This document shows positions 32,421 to 41,236 of a stretch of 64,000 bases of DNA, piece by piece (position 1 is the first letter of the stretch; each line of letters opens with the position of its first letter). The stretch spans positions 2,170,001 to 2,234,000 of the forward strand of contig NZ_CP013362.1 of assembly GCF_001718315.1 (NCBI RefSeq), read 5' to 3'. The DNA comes from Burkholderia diffusa. GTDB lineage: Bacteria > Pseudomonadota > Gammaproteobacteria > Burkholderiales > Burkholderiaceae. A program made the position numbers and the translations under genes. The notes under the pieces are model-generated. The model worked only from the letters and a program-made list of their open reading frames with translations. It ran no database searches and was not told the origin of the DNA.

Positions 32421-32472
32421 AATCTTGACGATTTTGGTCAAGTATAAATATTTGACGTTTTTAGTCAAGTAT
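32421..32472 (-). promoter_or_regulatory. iscR promoter with two tandem IscR (type 1) boxes
   Basis: Box 1 (32448-32472) matches the 25-bp type 1 IscR consensus at about 22 positions and box 2 (32421-32445) at about 21; they are 27 bp apart, on the same face after 2.5 turns. Between and inside them lies a sigma70 promoter: -35 TTGACT (32463-32468), 16-bp spacer, -10 TATACT (32441-32446). Cluster-bound IscR on these boxes should block RNA polymerase, giving feedback on the operon. Confidence 0.85.
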
Positions 32473-32520
32473 CCATGTCTTCGACAGGGTATTCGCAGAT
32501 CGCTGAATACCTCGCCGCGA

Positions 32521-33003
32521 TCAGCGTGCAGCGCCGCTCCGGATGGCTTCGAGCAGGCCCGCGCACGCGCGCTCGACCTGATCGAGCACCGCTTCGAAGC
32601 CCTGCGCGCCGCCGAAATAAGGATCCGCCACTTCGGTCTCGGTCGCGCCCGGCGCGAATTCCATCAGGAGGCGCACCTTGTCGCGATGCTCGGGCGGGCA
32701 GCGCCGCCGCAATTCCGCGAAATTGGCCTCGTCCATCGCCAGCAGCAGGTCGAACCGCTCGAAATCCGCCGCACTTACCTGCCGCGCCCGCAGCGCCGAC
32801 AGGTCGTAGCCACGGGTGCGGGCCGCCGCCTGCGCGCGCGTGTCGGGCGGCTCACCGACGTGCCAGTCCCCGGTGCCGGCCGACTCGATTGCGATCCGAT
32901 CGGCCAGCCCAGCCGCATCGACCTGGTGGCGCATCACGCCTTCCGCCGTTGGCGAACGGCAGATATTGCCGAGACAGACGAAACAGATGGCAACGCGGGT
33001 CAT
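32521..33003 (-). CDS. low-molecular-weight protein-tyrosine phosphatase
   Basis: A 160-residue LMW-PTP. The phosphate-binding loop C10-LGNIC-R16-S17 near the N-terminus and the general acid D127 in VADPYFGG are both intact. There is no adjacent tyrosine kinase or exopolysaccharide cluster, so this is more likely the stand-alone housekeeping-type enzyme than a capsule-linked Wzb. It lies just upstream of iscR on the same strand, but iscR has its own promoter. Confidence 0.93.
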   Translation of the reverse strand: MTRVAICFVCLGNICRSPTAEGVMRHQVDAAGLADRIAIESAGTGDWHVGEPPDTRAQAAARTRGYDLSALRARQVSAADFERFDLLLAMDEANFAELRRRCPPEHRDKVRLLMEFAPGATETEVADPYFGGAQGFEAVLDQVERACAGLLEAIRSGAAR

Positions 33004-33104
33004 CGCACTATCGGAAAGCCGCGGCGAACCGCGTGGGAGAAGAACGCGCCATTATACAAAGGCGCCCGGAATCGCGCCGCCGCGCAAAGCGACGGCGGCG
33101 TGCC

Positions 33105-33332
33105 TTACAGCGCCTTCGGTGCGGCGAGCACGACGTCGCCGGATGCCGCCGGCAACGGCTGCGCCACGTCGCCGACCAGCCCGAACGACACCGCGCGCGC
33201 GAGTTCGGCCGATGCCTGATGAACGGCGATCGGGCCACGCGCCGGCGCGTCGGCCATCGCGTGCAGATAAGCGACCGCGGCGAGCGGGACGACGATTGCC
33301 AGCGGCCAGTACATCGATATTGTCTTTCTCAT
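33105..33332 (-). CDS. small predicted membrane-anchored or exported protein
   Basis: A 75-residue protein starting at the ATG at 33332, with AAGGAG 8 bp upstream. The first 25 residues (MRKTISMYWPLAIVVPLAAV) have a positively charged end followed by a hydrophobic stretch, either an uncleaved membrane anchor or a signal peptide (AMADAPA could be a cleavage region). The rest is polar and Ala/Val-rich with no recognisable domain. It lies 101 bp upstream of the phosphatase gene on the same strand. It is hypothetical; the good ribosome-binding site is the main support. Confidence 0.6.
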   Translation of the reverse strand: MRKTISMYWPLAIVVPLAAVAYLHAMADAPARGPIAVHQASAELARAVSFGLVGDVAQPLPAASGDVVLAAPKAL

Positions 33333-33459
33333 GATGCGGCTCCTTGACCTCATGCCCCGGAACCCGATTCCGGAGACTACAGGCAGGATTCTATAGATCG
33401 CATCTATCGAGATAAATACATGAATAGCGAACGCACTGTTGCCCCTCGATGAACAGTCG

Positions 33460-34872
33460 TCAGCCGAGGTGACTTTGCGAAGCCGCGTACAGTTCGCGAA
33501 ACGTGCGGCCGGTCGGCGTCGGCATGTCGCGCGTGTCCATCCAGCCACTCATCATCGGCAAGCGCCGCAGCGTGCCGCCATTGCCGCCCAGCCGCTCGAG
33601 GATGCGCACCGCGAGCTTGGTCGTCAGCGCGTACAACATGGGCCGGCGCGCGAAAAAGCCCCAGGCGGCAAGCGCGGCCCGCTCGCGCCACGGCCGCAGA
33701 TGCCGCTCGACCTGTTTCTCGCGCAGCGTGCGCAGCAAGTGCGACAACGAGATACCGGCCGGGCACACGCTGTCGCATTCGCCGCACAGCGTCGCGGCCT
33801 GCGGCAAATCGAGCGCCCGGTCGATTCCCACGTAGCTCGGCGTCAGCACCGAGCCCATCGGGCCCGGATAGACCCATCCGTACGCGTGCCCGCCAACCTT
33901 CTGGTATACGGGGCAGTGGTTCATGCATGCGCCACAGCGGATGCAGCGCAGCATCTCCTGGAATTCGCCGCCGATCAGTCCCGTCCGGCCCCCGTCGACG
34001 AGCACCACGTAGTTGTGCTCCGGCCCATCCTCGTCGCCGGGGCCGCGCGGCCCGGTGAGCAGCGAAAAATAGTTGGAAGTCTTCTGCCCGGTCGCCGAAC
34101 GTGGCAGCAGGCGCATCGCGGTCGCGAGATCCTCGAGCGTCGGCAGCACCTTCTCGATGCCCGTCACCGCAACGTGCACGCGCGGCATCACCGTGCACAT
34201 CCCTTCGTTGCCTTCGTTCGTGACGACCGCGACGGATCCCGTCTCGGCGATCACGAAGTTGCCGCCCGTCACCCCCATGTCGGCCGACAGGAAATGCGGG
34301 CGCAGCACTTCACGCGCCTCGCGCGTCATGTCGGGGATCTCGGTCAGCCGCTCGCGGTGGTGCGTGCGCGCGAACAGGTCCGCGATCTCGTCCTTGTCCT
34401 TGTGCACCACGGGCGCGATGATGTGGCTCGGCGGCTCGTTGTCATTGATCTGCAGGATGTATTCGCCGAGGTCCGTCTCGATCGACTGCACGCCCATCTC
34501 GGCGAGCACCGCGTTCAGGCGCATTTCCTCGGACACCATCGACTTCGTCTTGATGACCTTCTTCACTTCGTGGCGTCGCGCGATGTCGGCGACGAGCCGC
34601 GCGGCGTCGGCGGTCGTTTCCGCGTACAGCACCGTCGTGCCGCGCCGCGTCGCCTCGCGCTCGAATGCCTCGAGCCACACGTCGAGGTTTTCCAGCGCCC
34701 GGTTGCGCCTCGCCTTCAGCGCGGCGCGCGTCGCCGGGAAGTCGATCGCCGTCATCGCGTCGGCGCGTGCGGACACGAATTTCGTCGACAGCTTCTTCAG
34801 GTTCTGCTGCAAGCGCTGGTCGGCCAGCTTCTGGCCGGCTCGCGCCTTGAAATGCATCGATTGGACTTGCAT
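33460..34872 (-). CDS. lutB: L-lactate utilisation iron-sulfur protein LutB
   Basis: A 470-residue protein of the LutB/YkgF family. The N-terminal part is an LUD-type domain (about residues 60-290, including MGVTGGNFVIAETGSV). Two ferredoxin-like motifs follow: CIRCGACMNHCP and CGECDSVCPAG. With LutA and LutC it forms a lactate dehydrogenase complex in Bacillus and other bacteria. It starts 33 bp after lutA. No lutC follows: the next gene on this strand is the unrelated 75-residue protein. Confidence 0.93.
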   Translation of the reverse strand: MQVQSMHFKARAGQKLADQRLQQNLKKLSTKFVSARADAMTAIDFPATRAALKARRNRALENLDVWLEAFEREATRRGTTVLYAETTADAARLVADIARRHEVKKVIKTKSMVSEEMRLNAVLAEMGVQSIETDLGEYILQINDNEPPSHIIAPVVHKDKDEIADLFARTHHRERLTEIPDMTREAREVLRPHFLSADMGVTGGNFVIAETGSVAVVTNEGNEGMCTVMPRVHVAVTGIEKVLPTLEDLATAMRLLPRSATGQKTSNYFSLLTGPRGPGDEDGPEHNYVVLVDGGRTGLIGGEFQEMLRCIRCGACMNHCPVYQKVGGHAYGWVYPGPMGSVLTPSYVGIDRALDLPQAATLCGECDSVCPAGISLSHLLRTLREKQVERHLRPWRERAALAAWGFFARRPMLYALTTKLAVRILERLGGNGGTLRRLPMMSGWMDTRDMPTPTGRTFRELYAASQSHLG

Positions 34873-34905
34873 CGCGGTATCGGGAAAAGTGAGCGGAACC
34901 GGGCG

Positions 34906-35628
34906 TCAGACGTCGCCCGCCAGCACCTGCGCGACGTGCAGCACGCGCGTTTCGCGGTCGCCGGTGCGGCGCAACCGCCCTTCGATGTTCAGCATGCAGC
35001 CGAGATCGCCGAGCACGACGGCGCCGGCACCGGACGCACGCACGTTCGCGCACTTCTCGTCCGCGATGGCCGCCGAAATATCACCGTACTTGACCGCGAA
35101 CGTGCCGCCGAAGCCGCAGCAGTGCTCGCAGTCCTTCATCTCGGTGATGGCCACGCCGCGCTGCGCGAGCAACGCGCGCGGCTGCGCCTTCACGCCGAGC
35201 TCGCGCAGGCCCGAGCACGAGTCGTGATAAGTCACGGGCCCGGTGAATTCGCCGGGCGCGAGCGTCACCTTCGCGACGTTCGCGAGGAAATCGGTCAGCT
35301 CATGGACCTTCTGCTGGAGTCTCGCATAACGCCCCATCAGTTCGGGGTCGTCGCGGAACAGGTCGCCATAGTGCGCGCGGATCATGCCACCGCACGAACC
35401 CGACGGCACGACGACGTAGTCGAACTGCTCGAACTCGCGCAACGTCTTTTCGGCGAGATCACGTGCGAGGGCACGGTCGCCCGAATTGTAGGCTGGCTGG
35501 CCACAGCAGGTTTGCGCGGGCGGCACGAACACCTCGTAGCCGGCATCGCGAATCAGTTTCAGCGCCGAGAAACCGATTTCCGGACGCATCAGGTCGACCA
35601 GGCAGGTCACGAACAAACCGACTCGCAT
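34906..35628 (-). CDS. lutA: L-lactate utilisation (Fe-S)-binding protein LutA
   Basis: A 240-residue protein of the LutA/YkgE family with two cysteine-rich CCG domains: AQTCCGQPAYN with PSGSCGGM, and DSCSGLRELG with DCEHCCGFGGTF. These bind an iron-sulfur cofactor, as in heterodisulfide reductase subunits and GlcF. The ATG at 35628 has AAGGAG upstream. It is the first gene of lutAB and is transcribed away from the IclR regulator at 35809, its likely controller. Confidence 0.93.
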   Translation of the reverse strand: MRVGLFVTCLVDLMRPEIGFSALKLIRDAGYEVFVPPAQTCCGQPAYNSGDRALARDLAEKTLREFEQFDYVVVPSGSCGGMIRAHYGDLFRDDPELMGRYARLQQKVHELTDFLANVAKVTLAPGEFTGPVTYHDSCSGLRELGVKAQPRALLAQRGVAITEMKDCEHCCGFGGTFAVKYGDISAAIADEKCANVRASGAGAVVLGDLGCMLNIEGRLRRTGDRETRVLHVAQVLAGDV

Positions 35629-35808
35629 ACGCGCTCCTTCGAGAAAACGGCTCTCATTATCCGCCGTTTGGCCGGCAAGACCAACGCCGGCGCGCGCGCA
35701 AGGGCGCACGGCCGGAAACGAGGACTTCCTCGAACGGCGTTCGCTTTTTTCACGATACGAGATACAATCGACGCAACACCGCTTGATGCGTCAACATTCT
35801 CCCCCGAC

Positions 35809-36618
35809 ATGAGCCAACCCACCCCGGACTCCAAAACGTCGATCCAGGTGATCGAACGCATGATGCGATTGCTGGACGCGCTCGCCGCGCACAGCGACCC
35901 CGTCAGCCTGAAGGAGCTTGCCCAGCGCACCGATCTGCATCCATCGACCGCGCACCGTATCCTCAACGACATGGTGACCTGTCGCCTCGTCGATCGCTCC
36001 GACCCCGGCACCTACCGGCTCGGCATGCGGCTGCTCGAACTCGGCAACCTCGTGAAGGCGCGACTGTCGGTACGTGACGCCGCGCTGATGCCGATGCGCG
36101 AGCTACACCGCCTGACCGGCCAGACCGTGAACCTGTCGGTACGCCAGGGCGACGAAATCGTCTATATCGAGCGCGCGTATTCGGAGCGCTCGGGGATGCA
36201 GGTCGTCCGCGCGATCGGCGGCCGCGCGCCGCTGCACCTGACGTCGGTCGGCAAGCTGTTTCTCGCGGTCGACGAAACGTCCCGCGTGCGCGCGTACGCG
36301 ACGCGCACCGGGCTGTCCGGCCATACGCAGAACAGCATCACCGACATCGCGAAGCTCGAGCGCGAACTGACGCTCGTGCGCCAGCAGGCGTGCGCGCGCG
36401 ACAACGAGGAGCTGGAGCTGGGCGTGCGCTGTATCGCGGCCGGCATCTACGACGACTCCGGCAAGCTCGTCGCGGGCCTGTCGCTGTCGGCACCGGCCGA
36501 TCGCCTGCAGGATGCGTGGCTCGGCCAGTTGAGCCGCACTGCGCTGACCATCTCGGAATCGCTCGGGTACCGGCCGGAGCCGGCGAAGGACGCCGAAGGG
36601 CTGCAACGGCACGCATGA
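35809..36618 (+). CDS. IclR-family transcriptional regulator
   Basis: A 269-residue regulator. The N-terminal winged helix-turn-helix (about residues 10-75, SLKELAQRTDLHPSTAHRIL) is followed by the IclR effector-binding domain (about 90-255), whose ligand pocket segment includes GRAPLHLTSVGKLFLA and LELGVRCIAAGIYD. It is divergent from lutAB with 180 bp between the starts, so it probably regulates lactate or another hydroxyacid utilisation. A TACAAT -10 lies at 35763-35768 with a weak -35. Confidence 0.93.
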   Translation: MSQPTPDSKTSIQVIERMMRLLDALAAHSDPVSLKELAQRTDLHPSTAHRILNDMVTCRLVDRSDPGTYRLGMRLLELGNLVKARLSVRDAALMPMRELHRLTGQTVNLSVRQGDEIVYIERAYSERSGMQVVRAIGGRAPLHLTSVGKLFLAVDETSRVRAYATRTGLSGHTQNSITDIAKLERELTLVRQQACARDNEELELGVRCIAAGIYDDSGKLVAGLSLSAPADRLQDAWLGQLSRTALTISESLGYRPEPAKDAEGLQRHA

Positions 36619-36642
36619 TCCGGGCCGCACGGCGACCAGACG

Positions 36643-36670
36643 AAAAAGCCCCGCGATTGCGGGGCTTTTT
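36643..36670. terminator. bidirectional intrinsic terminator between the iclR-type gene and pbpG
   Basis: A 12-bp perfect stem (AAAAAGCCCCGC with GCGGGGCTTTTT) with loop GATT and a T run lies between convergent genes ending at 36618 (+) and 36716 (-). Confidence 0.9.
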
Positions 36671-36715
36671 CTTTGCGGCGCGGGTACGGCACGGCGGCGA
36701 ACCGCCGTGGTGCGA

Positions 36716-37867
36716 TCAGGTGCCCCCGTTCGCCGTGTTGGCCGCCGTCAGGCGCTCGCCGCCGCCGGCGTCGAGCCAGTTGCGCAGGCGCGACGCGTCG
36801 GCGAAACGCGAGTACTTGCCGAACGAATCCAGCAGCACCATCACCATCGGCCGACCATGGATGGTCGCCTGCATCACGAGACATTCGCCTGCCTCGTTGA
36901 TGAAGCCCGTCTTCTGCAGGCCGATATCCCACGACCCGTTGCCGCGAATCAGCGCGTTCGTGCTGTTGTAGACCAGGTTGCGCTTGCCCGTATTGACGTC
37001 GTACGTACGGTCGGTCGAGAACTGGCGAATCATCGGGTACTGGTACGCCGCATTGACCATCTTCACGAGGTCGCGCGCGCTCGACACGTTCGAGCTCGAC
37101 AGGCCCGTCGAATTCTCGAAGTGCGTGTCGTTCATGCCGAGCGATTTCGCCTTCGCATTCATCGCGGCGATGAACGCCGGACGGCCGCCCGGGTAGTAGC
37201 GCGACAGCGCGGCAGCGGCACGGTTTTCCGACGCCATCAGCGCGATGTGCAACATGTCCTCGCGCGACAGGACCGAGCCGACCGACAGGCGCGAGCCCGT
37301 GCCCTTCTCGTAGTCGCGATCTTCGTCCGTGACCTCGAGCTGATCGGTCATCGGCGCCTTCGAGTCGAGCACGACCATCGCCGTCATCAGCTTCGAGATC
37401 GACGCGATCGGCACGACCGCGTGCGAATTCTTGTCGAACAGCGGCTCGCCGGTGTTCTGGTCGACGACGTACGCGACGCTCGAGCGCAGCGCGAGCGCGT
37501 CCGGCGTGTCGTGCAGGCCGAATGCCTGGCCGACCGTCGGCCGGCGCGGCTGGAACGCGACCTTGCGCACCGCGCCGTGGTGGCCGTGCACATTCGACGC
37601 GAGCGTCGCGCGCTTGCGCGTTGCCTTCGGCGCGTCGGCCGACGCGACGTTGGCGGATTTCGCGGAGGCGGCCTTCACCGTCTTCTTCTTCGCCGAAGAA
37701 GTAGAAGCGGCTTTCCTGGCGGCCTGGTGAGTCTTCGCAGTGGCGGCAAAGGCGTCAGCGGGTGCGACGGACGCAGCAGTCGCCAGCAAGGCGACGGCGA
37801 CCGACACAGCCGTGCCGAGCGTCATGCTCTGCAACAATCTGCGCGGTGAAAACGATTCGGCTTTCAT
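36716..37867 (-). CDS. pbpG: D-alanyl-D-alanine endopeptidase (PBP7/8 type)
   Basis: A 383-residue low-molecular-weight penicillin-binding protein that cuts peptidoglycan cross-links. The first 43 residues form a signal peptide (LGTAVSVAVALLATAASVAP). Residues 44-110 are a Lys/Ala/Ser-rich linker. The S11 peptidase domain has SISK (S156, K159), the SEN triad S213-E214-N215 and KTG 319-321. The ATG at 37867 (MKAESFSPRR) is preferred over the ATG at 37930, which overlaps the -10 element. Confidence 0.93.
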   Translation of the reverse strand: MKAESFSPRRLLQSMTLGTAVSVAVALLATAASVAPADAFAATAKTHQAARKAASTSSAKKKTVKAASAKSANVASADAPKATRKRATLASNVHGHHGAVRKVAFQPRRPTVGQAFGLHDTPDALALRSSVAYVVDQNTGEPLFDKNSHAVVPIASISKLMTAMVVLDSKAPMTDQLEVTDEDRDYEKGTGSRLSVGSVLSREDMLHIALMASENRAAAALSRYYPGGRPAFIAAMNAKAKSLGMNDTHFENSTGLSSSNVSSARDLVKMVNAAYQYPMIRQFSTDRTYDVNTGKRNLVYNSTNALIRGNGSWDIGLQKTGFINEAGECLVMQATIHGRPMVMVLLDSFGKYSRFADASRLRNWLDAGGGERLTAANTANGGT

Positions 37868-37929
37868 TGGGGTCTGGACAAAGCGGGCGGGAGTTTCCGC
37901 AAGTGTAGTTAAAGCTGAAAAAAAGAGCA

Positions 37930-37957
37930 ATATTAGGCACTTACCGATCGTCGTTAA
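37930..37957 (-). promoter_or_regulatory. candidate sigma70 promoter of pbpG
   Basis: -35 TTAACG (37952-37957), 16-bp spacer and -10 TAATAT (37930-37935), read leftwards, 63 bp before the pbpG ATG. Confidence 0.45.
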
Positions 37958-38369
37958 ACCGGAATGTAAGCGTTGGCCAACGACGAATCGATCAACCCTC
38001 CCGCTCCCATCGAAAAAATTGATGAGATGCGCTGCCCGACAGTAACCGTCTCCCGATTACCACACGGTTAATTGAGATAACGTCACTTTGGCGACGAATT
38101 AAAGCGGGGAAAGTACGTACCCGGCGCTCGGTGTTCCAGCGGCACCGGTGTCGACCGGGCGGCGGCACGTCGCCACGGCACGCGCATTGAAACGGCGCGC
38201 TTTTCGACAGGAACAGAAGCATAACGTTCCACATGCCTGTCAGGTTTACCTGTGCATGATCATGGTGCGCCGCGCGTTGCCGGCCACGTGCGCACCATGT
38301 TGGAACACGTCTGAAACCGATTCCGAATCGGCCACGATAACTCGTTGTTTTATCGATAATTTGTCGCGA

Positions 38370-38443
38370 TTGTGCAACGCACAAAAAATACTTGACAAGC
38401 GATTTCTCTGCCCTAAAATACGACTCATTGCTGCGTTGCACAA
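38370..38443 (+). promoter_or_regulatory. phasin promoter flanked by a perfect 12-bp inverted repeat (candidate PhaR operators)
   Basis: The promoter is -35 TTGACA (38392-38397), 16-bp spacer and -10 TAAAAT (38414-38419). TTGTGCAACGCA (38370-38381) lies just upstream of the -35, and its exact reverse complement TGCGTTGCACAA (38432-38443) lies over the early transcribed region. This matches the place where PhaR is reported to bind at the phasin promoter in Ralstonia eutropha: one site upstream of -35 and one at the start point. Confidence 0.7.
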
Positions 38444-38520
38444 AGCACGCGGATCCGAGGTTCCCCAGCGTAGTGCCCCTTACCCCTGCGATCGACGCGA
38501 TCGCTTTTCAGGAGCTTGAC

Positions 38521-39087
38521 ATGTCCTTGCTGACCCCCGAGCAAATCGCCGCCGCCCAGAAAGCCAACCTCGAAAGCCTGTTCGGTCTGACGACCAAGGC
38601 GTTCGAAGGCGTCGAAAAGCTGATCGAACTCAATCTGCAGGTCGTGAAGTCGTCGCTGGCGGAAAGCCAGGAAAACGCGCAGCGCCTGCTGTCGGTGAAG
38701 GACGCACAGGAACTGATCGCGCTGCAAGCGAGCCTGTCGCAGCCGGTCGCGGAGAAGGTGCTGTCGTACAGCCGTCACCTGTATGAAATCGCGTCGTCGA
38801 CGCAAGCCGAGTTCGCGAAGGTTGCCGAAGCGCAATTCGAAGAGCAGAACAAGAAGGTCCAGGCGCTCGTCGACAACGTCGCGAAGAACGCCCCGGCCGG
38901 TTCGGAAACGGCTGTCGCCGCACTGAAGTCGGCACTGAACGCAGCGAACACGACGTACGAAACGGTCCAGAAGGCTGCCAAGCAAGCCGTCGAGATCGCC
39001 GAAACGAACTTCAACGCGGCTGCCGCTGTCGCGACGAAGGCTGCGAGCGCTGCCGCATCGCGCCGTTCGAGCAAGCCGGCCGCGTAA
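38521..39087 (+). CDS. phaP: phasin (polyhydroxyalkanoate granule-associated protein)
   Basis: A 188-residue phasin of the betaproteobacterial phasin_2 type. It begins [20 protein letters not shown] and is almost wholly amphipathic helix, with an Ala/Lys-rich C-terminal tail ending in RRSSKPAA. Phasins coat polyhydroxybutyrate granules and control their size and number. A strong promoter, AGGAG before the ATG and a strong terminator fit an abundantly expressed single-gene unit. Confidence 0.93.
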   Translation: MSLLTPEQIAAAQKANLESLFGLTTKAFEGVEKLIELNLQVVKSSLAESQENAQRLLSVKDAQELIALQASLSQPVAEKVLSYSRHLYEIASSTQAEFAKVAEAQFEEQNKKVQALVDNVAKNAPAGSETAVAALKSALNAANTTYETVQKAAKQAVEIAETNFNAAAAVATKAASAAASRRSSKPAA

Positions 39088-39105
39088 GCGTCCCCTGCGC
39101 CTGAG

Positions 39106-39132
39106 AAAGCCGCGCACTGCGCGGCTTTTTTT
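39106..39132 (+). terminator. intrinsic terminator of the phasin gene
   Basis: A 10-bp perfect stem (AAAGCCGCGC with GCGCGGCTTT), 3-base loop and seven T in a row, 18 bp after the stop codon. Confidence 0.9.
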
Positions 39133-39223
39133 CGTTCCGGCGCCGGAATATCCGGGCATCCGGCGGTCGCCGGCGCGTTGACGCGACGGACACGGACAGG
39201 CTACTGCCGTCTGCTGGGAAAAG

Positions 39224-39265
39224 AAAACGCCGCCGCCCGGATATCCCGAGGCGGCGGCGTTTTTT
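39224..39265. terminator. long GC-rich hairpin terminator downstream of lpdA
   Basis: A 14-bp stem (AAAACGCCGCCGCC with its complement) has a 12-base loop that itself can pair (CGG with CCG). It is flanked by A and T runs, so it can end lpdA transcription on the minus strand and catch read-through from the phasin side. Confidence 0.8.
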
Positions 39266-39299
39266 CGTGGCCGGCACAAGGCCGGCCATGCCGGTCGCG

Positions 39300-41069
39300 T
39301 TACTTCTTGCGTTGCGGCGGCAGGTCCGTGCAGACGCCTTCGTACAGCTCGGCGGCCATGCCGACCGATTCGCCGAGCGTCGGGTGCGGATGGATCGTCT
39401 TGCCGATGTCTTCCGCGTCCGCGCCCATCTCGACGGCGAGGCACACTTCGCTGATCAGGTCGCCCGCGTTCAGGCCGACGATGCCGCCGCCGATCACGCG
39501 ATGGGTTTCCTCGTCGAAGATCAGCTTCGTGAAGCCTTCGTCGCGGCCGTTCGCGATCGCGCGGCCCGATGCGGCCCACGGGAACACGGCCTTGCCGTAC
39601 TTGATGCCTTCGGCCTTGCACTGGTCTTCCGTCTTGCCGGCCCAGGCCACTTCCGGATCCGTGTACGCCACCGACGGGATCTGCAGCGCGTCGAAGTACG
39701 CCTTTTCGCCGTGCGCGGCTTCCGCTGCGACGTGGCCTTCATGCACCGCCTTGTGCGCGAGCATCGGCTGACCGACGACGTCGCCGATCGCGAAGATGTG
39801 CGGGACGTTCGTGCGCATCTGCTTGTCGACGTCGATGAAACCGCGGTCGGTCACCGCGACGCCCGCCTTGTCGGCACCGATCTTCTTGCCGTTCGGGCTG
39901 CGGCCCACCGCGACGAGCACGAGGTCGTAGCGCTGCGCTTCCGCCGGCGCCTTCTCGCCCTCGAACTTCACGTAGATGCCGTCTTCCTTCGCTTCCGCGC
40001 CGACCGTCTTGGTCTTCAGCATCACGTTGCCGAAGCGCTTCGCGTTGTACTTTTCCCAGACCTTCACGAGATCGCGGTCCGCGCCCATCATCAGGCCGTC
40101 CATCATTTCGACGACGTCGATCTCGGCGCCGAGCGTCGAGTACACCGTCGCCATTTCGAGGCCGATGATGCCGCCGCCGATCACGAGCATGCGCTTGGGC
40201 AACTGGCGCAGTTCGAGCGCGCCCGTCGAATCGACGACGCGCGGGTCTTCCGGCATGAACGGCAGCTTCACCGCCTGCGAGCCCGCGGCGATGATCGCCT
40301 GCTTGAACTTGACGACTTTCTTGCCGTTCTCGCCCTGCACTTCCATGTGATACGGATCGACGAACGCGCCGACGCCGGTCACGACTTCGACCTTGCGGGC
40401 CTTCGCCATGCCGGCGAGGCCCGTCGTCAGCTTCTTGACGACGCCGCCCTTGAAGTCGCGCAGCTTGTCGAGGTCGACCTGCGGCTTGCCGAACGAGATG
40501 CCGTGCGCAGCGAGCGCTTCGGCTTCTTCAACGACGAGCGCCGTGTGCAGCAGCGCCTTCGACGGAATGCAGCCGACGTTCAGGCACACGCCGCCGAGCG
40601 TCGAGTAGCGCTCGACCAGCACCGTCTTCATGCCGAGGTCGGCGGCGCGGAACGCGGCCGAGTAGCCGCCGGGGCCGGCGCCGAGCACGAGCATGTCGCA
40701 CTCGATGTCGGCGGAGCCGCTGTAGCTGCCGGATTGCGGTGCGGGTGCCGGGGCGGCGGCGGGCGCAGCGGCCGGAGCCGGTGCTGCGGCCTTCGCGGGT
40801 TCGGCAGCTTTCGCGGGAGCGGCGGCGCCTGCCGAAGCTTCTACGATGGCGATGACCGTGCCTTGCGAGACTTTCTCGCCGGCCTTGACCTTGACTTCCT
40901 TGACCGTGCCGGCGACATCGCTGGGCACTTCCATGGAGGCCTTGTCCGATTCGAGCGTGATGAGCGTCTGCTCTTTTTCGATCACGTCGCCCGGCTTCAC
41001 GTTGACTTCGATGACATCGACGCCGCTGAAATCGCCGATATCCGGAACCTTGACTTCGATGAGACTCAT
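39300..41069 (-). CDS. lpdA: dihydrolipoyl dehydrogenase (E3) with N-terminal lipoyl domain
   Basis: A 589-residue E3 subunit of pyruvate dehydrogenase that reoxidises dihydrolipoamide. Residues 1-78 are a lipoyl domain (lipoyl Lys43 in ESDKASM), joined by an Ala/Pro linker to the flavoprotein core. The FAD site is [15 protein letters not shown], the redox disulfide is [13 protein letters not shown] (C-x4-C), and the NAD site is [14 protein letters not shown]. The extra lipoyl domain is known in some betaproteobacterial and Neisseria E3 proteins. It is separated from aceF by 276 bp containing a hairpin repeat. Confidence 0.96.
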   Translation of the reverse strand: MSLIEVKVPDIGDFSGVDVIEVNVKPGDVIEKEQTLITLESDKASMEVPSDVAGTVKEVKVKAGEKVSQGTVIAIVEASAGAAAPAKAAEPAKAAAPAPAAAPAAAPAPAPQSGSYSGSADIECDMLVLGAGPGGYSAAFRAADLGMKTVLVERYSTLGGVCLNVGCIPSKALLHTALVVEEAEALAAHGISFGKPQVDLDKLRDFKGGVVKKLTTGLAGMAKARKVEVVTGVGAFVDPYHMEVQGENGKKVVKFKQAIIAAGSQAVKLPFMPEDPRVVDSTGALELRQLPKRMLVIGGGIIGLEMATVYSTLGAEIDVVEMMDGLMMGADRDLVKVWEKYNAKRFGNVMLKTKTVGAEAKEDGIYVKFEGEKAPAEAQRYDLVLVAVGRSPNGKKIGADKAGVAVTDRGFIDVDKQMRTNVPHIFAIGDVVGQPMLAHKAVHEGHVAAEAAHGEKAYFDALQIPSVAYTDPEVAWAGKTEDQCKAEGIKYGKAVFPWAASGRAIANGRDEGFTKLIFDEETHRVIGGGIVGLNAGDLISEVCLAVEMGADAEDIGKTIHPHPTLGESVGMAAELYEGVCTDLPPQRKK

Positions 41070-41202
41070 TACTGTCCCCTTCTTGATTAGCTGCAGACAG
41101 AGGGGGAGAAACCCGGAAGAACCCGCTTTACGGCCTGATCAAGGAACGCGAACCCGGGCAGGACCACCTTTGCCGTCCGCCCAAGGACGCGCCTTTCTTT
41201 TG

Positions 41203-41236
41203 GTTACTTTTCTTTGGAAAACAAAGAAAAGTGACC
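41203..41236. repeat. palindromic hairpin repeat in the aceF-lpdA spacer
   Basis: GGTTACTTTTCTTTG (41203-41217) pairs with CAAAGAAAAGTGACC (41222-41236), one G-U pair, GAAA tetraloop, followed by a GC-rich CCGCCCCGCGCGGGG block. Similar CTTTTCTTTG palindromes are common in intergenic regions of Burkholderia and other proteobacteria. Confidence 0.75.

Larger units (their letters stand above)
37868..38520. other. 653-bp divergent regulatory region between pbpG and the phasin gene
   Basis: No convincing gene is present; the short frames here lack ribosome-binding sites and family signatures. It is visibly more AT-rich than its neighbours and holds the pbpG promoter candidate (37930-37957), a strong phasin promoter (38392-38419) and a 12-bp inverted repeat around the latter. 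The predicted phasin leader is about 95 nt. Confidence 0.7.

Noticed and set aside
32521..33003. The tyrosine phosphatase as a capsule/exopolysaccharide (Wzb-type) gene
   Set aside because: No tyrosine kinase, export or glycosyltransferase genes are adjacent, so a housekeeping LMW-PTP is more likely.
38148..38519. 123-codon frame in the pbpG-phasin spacer
   Set aside because: It runs through the phasin promoter and operators, has no ribosome-binding site and no similarity to known proteins.
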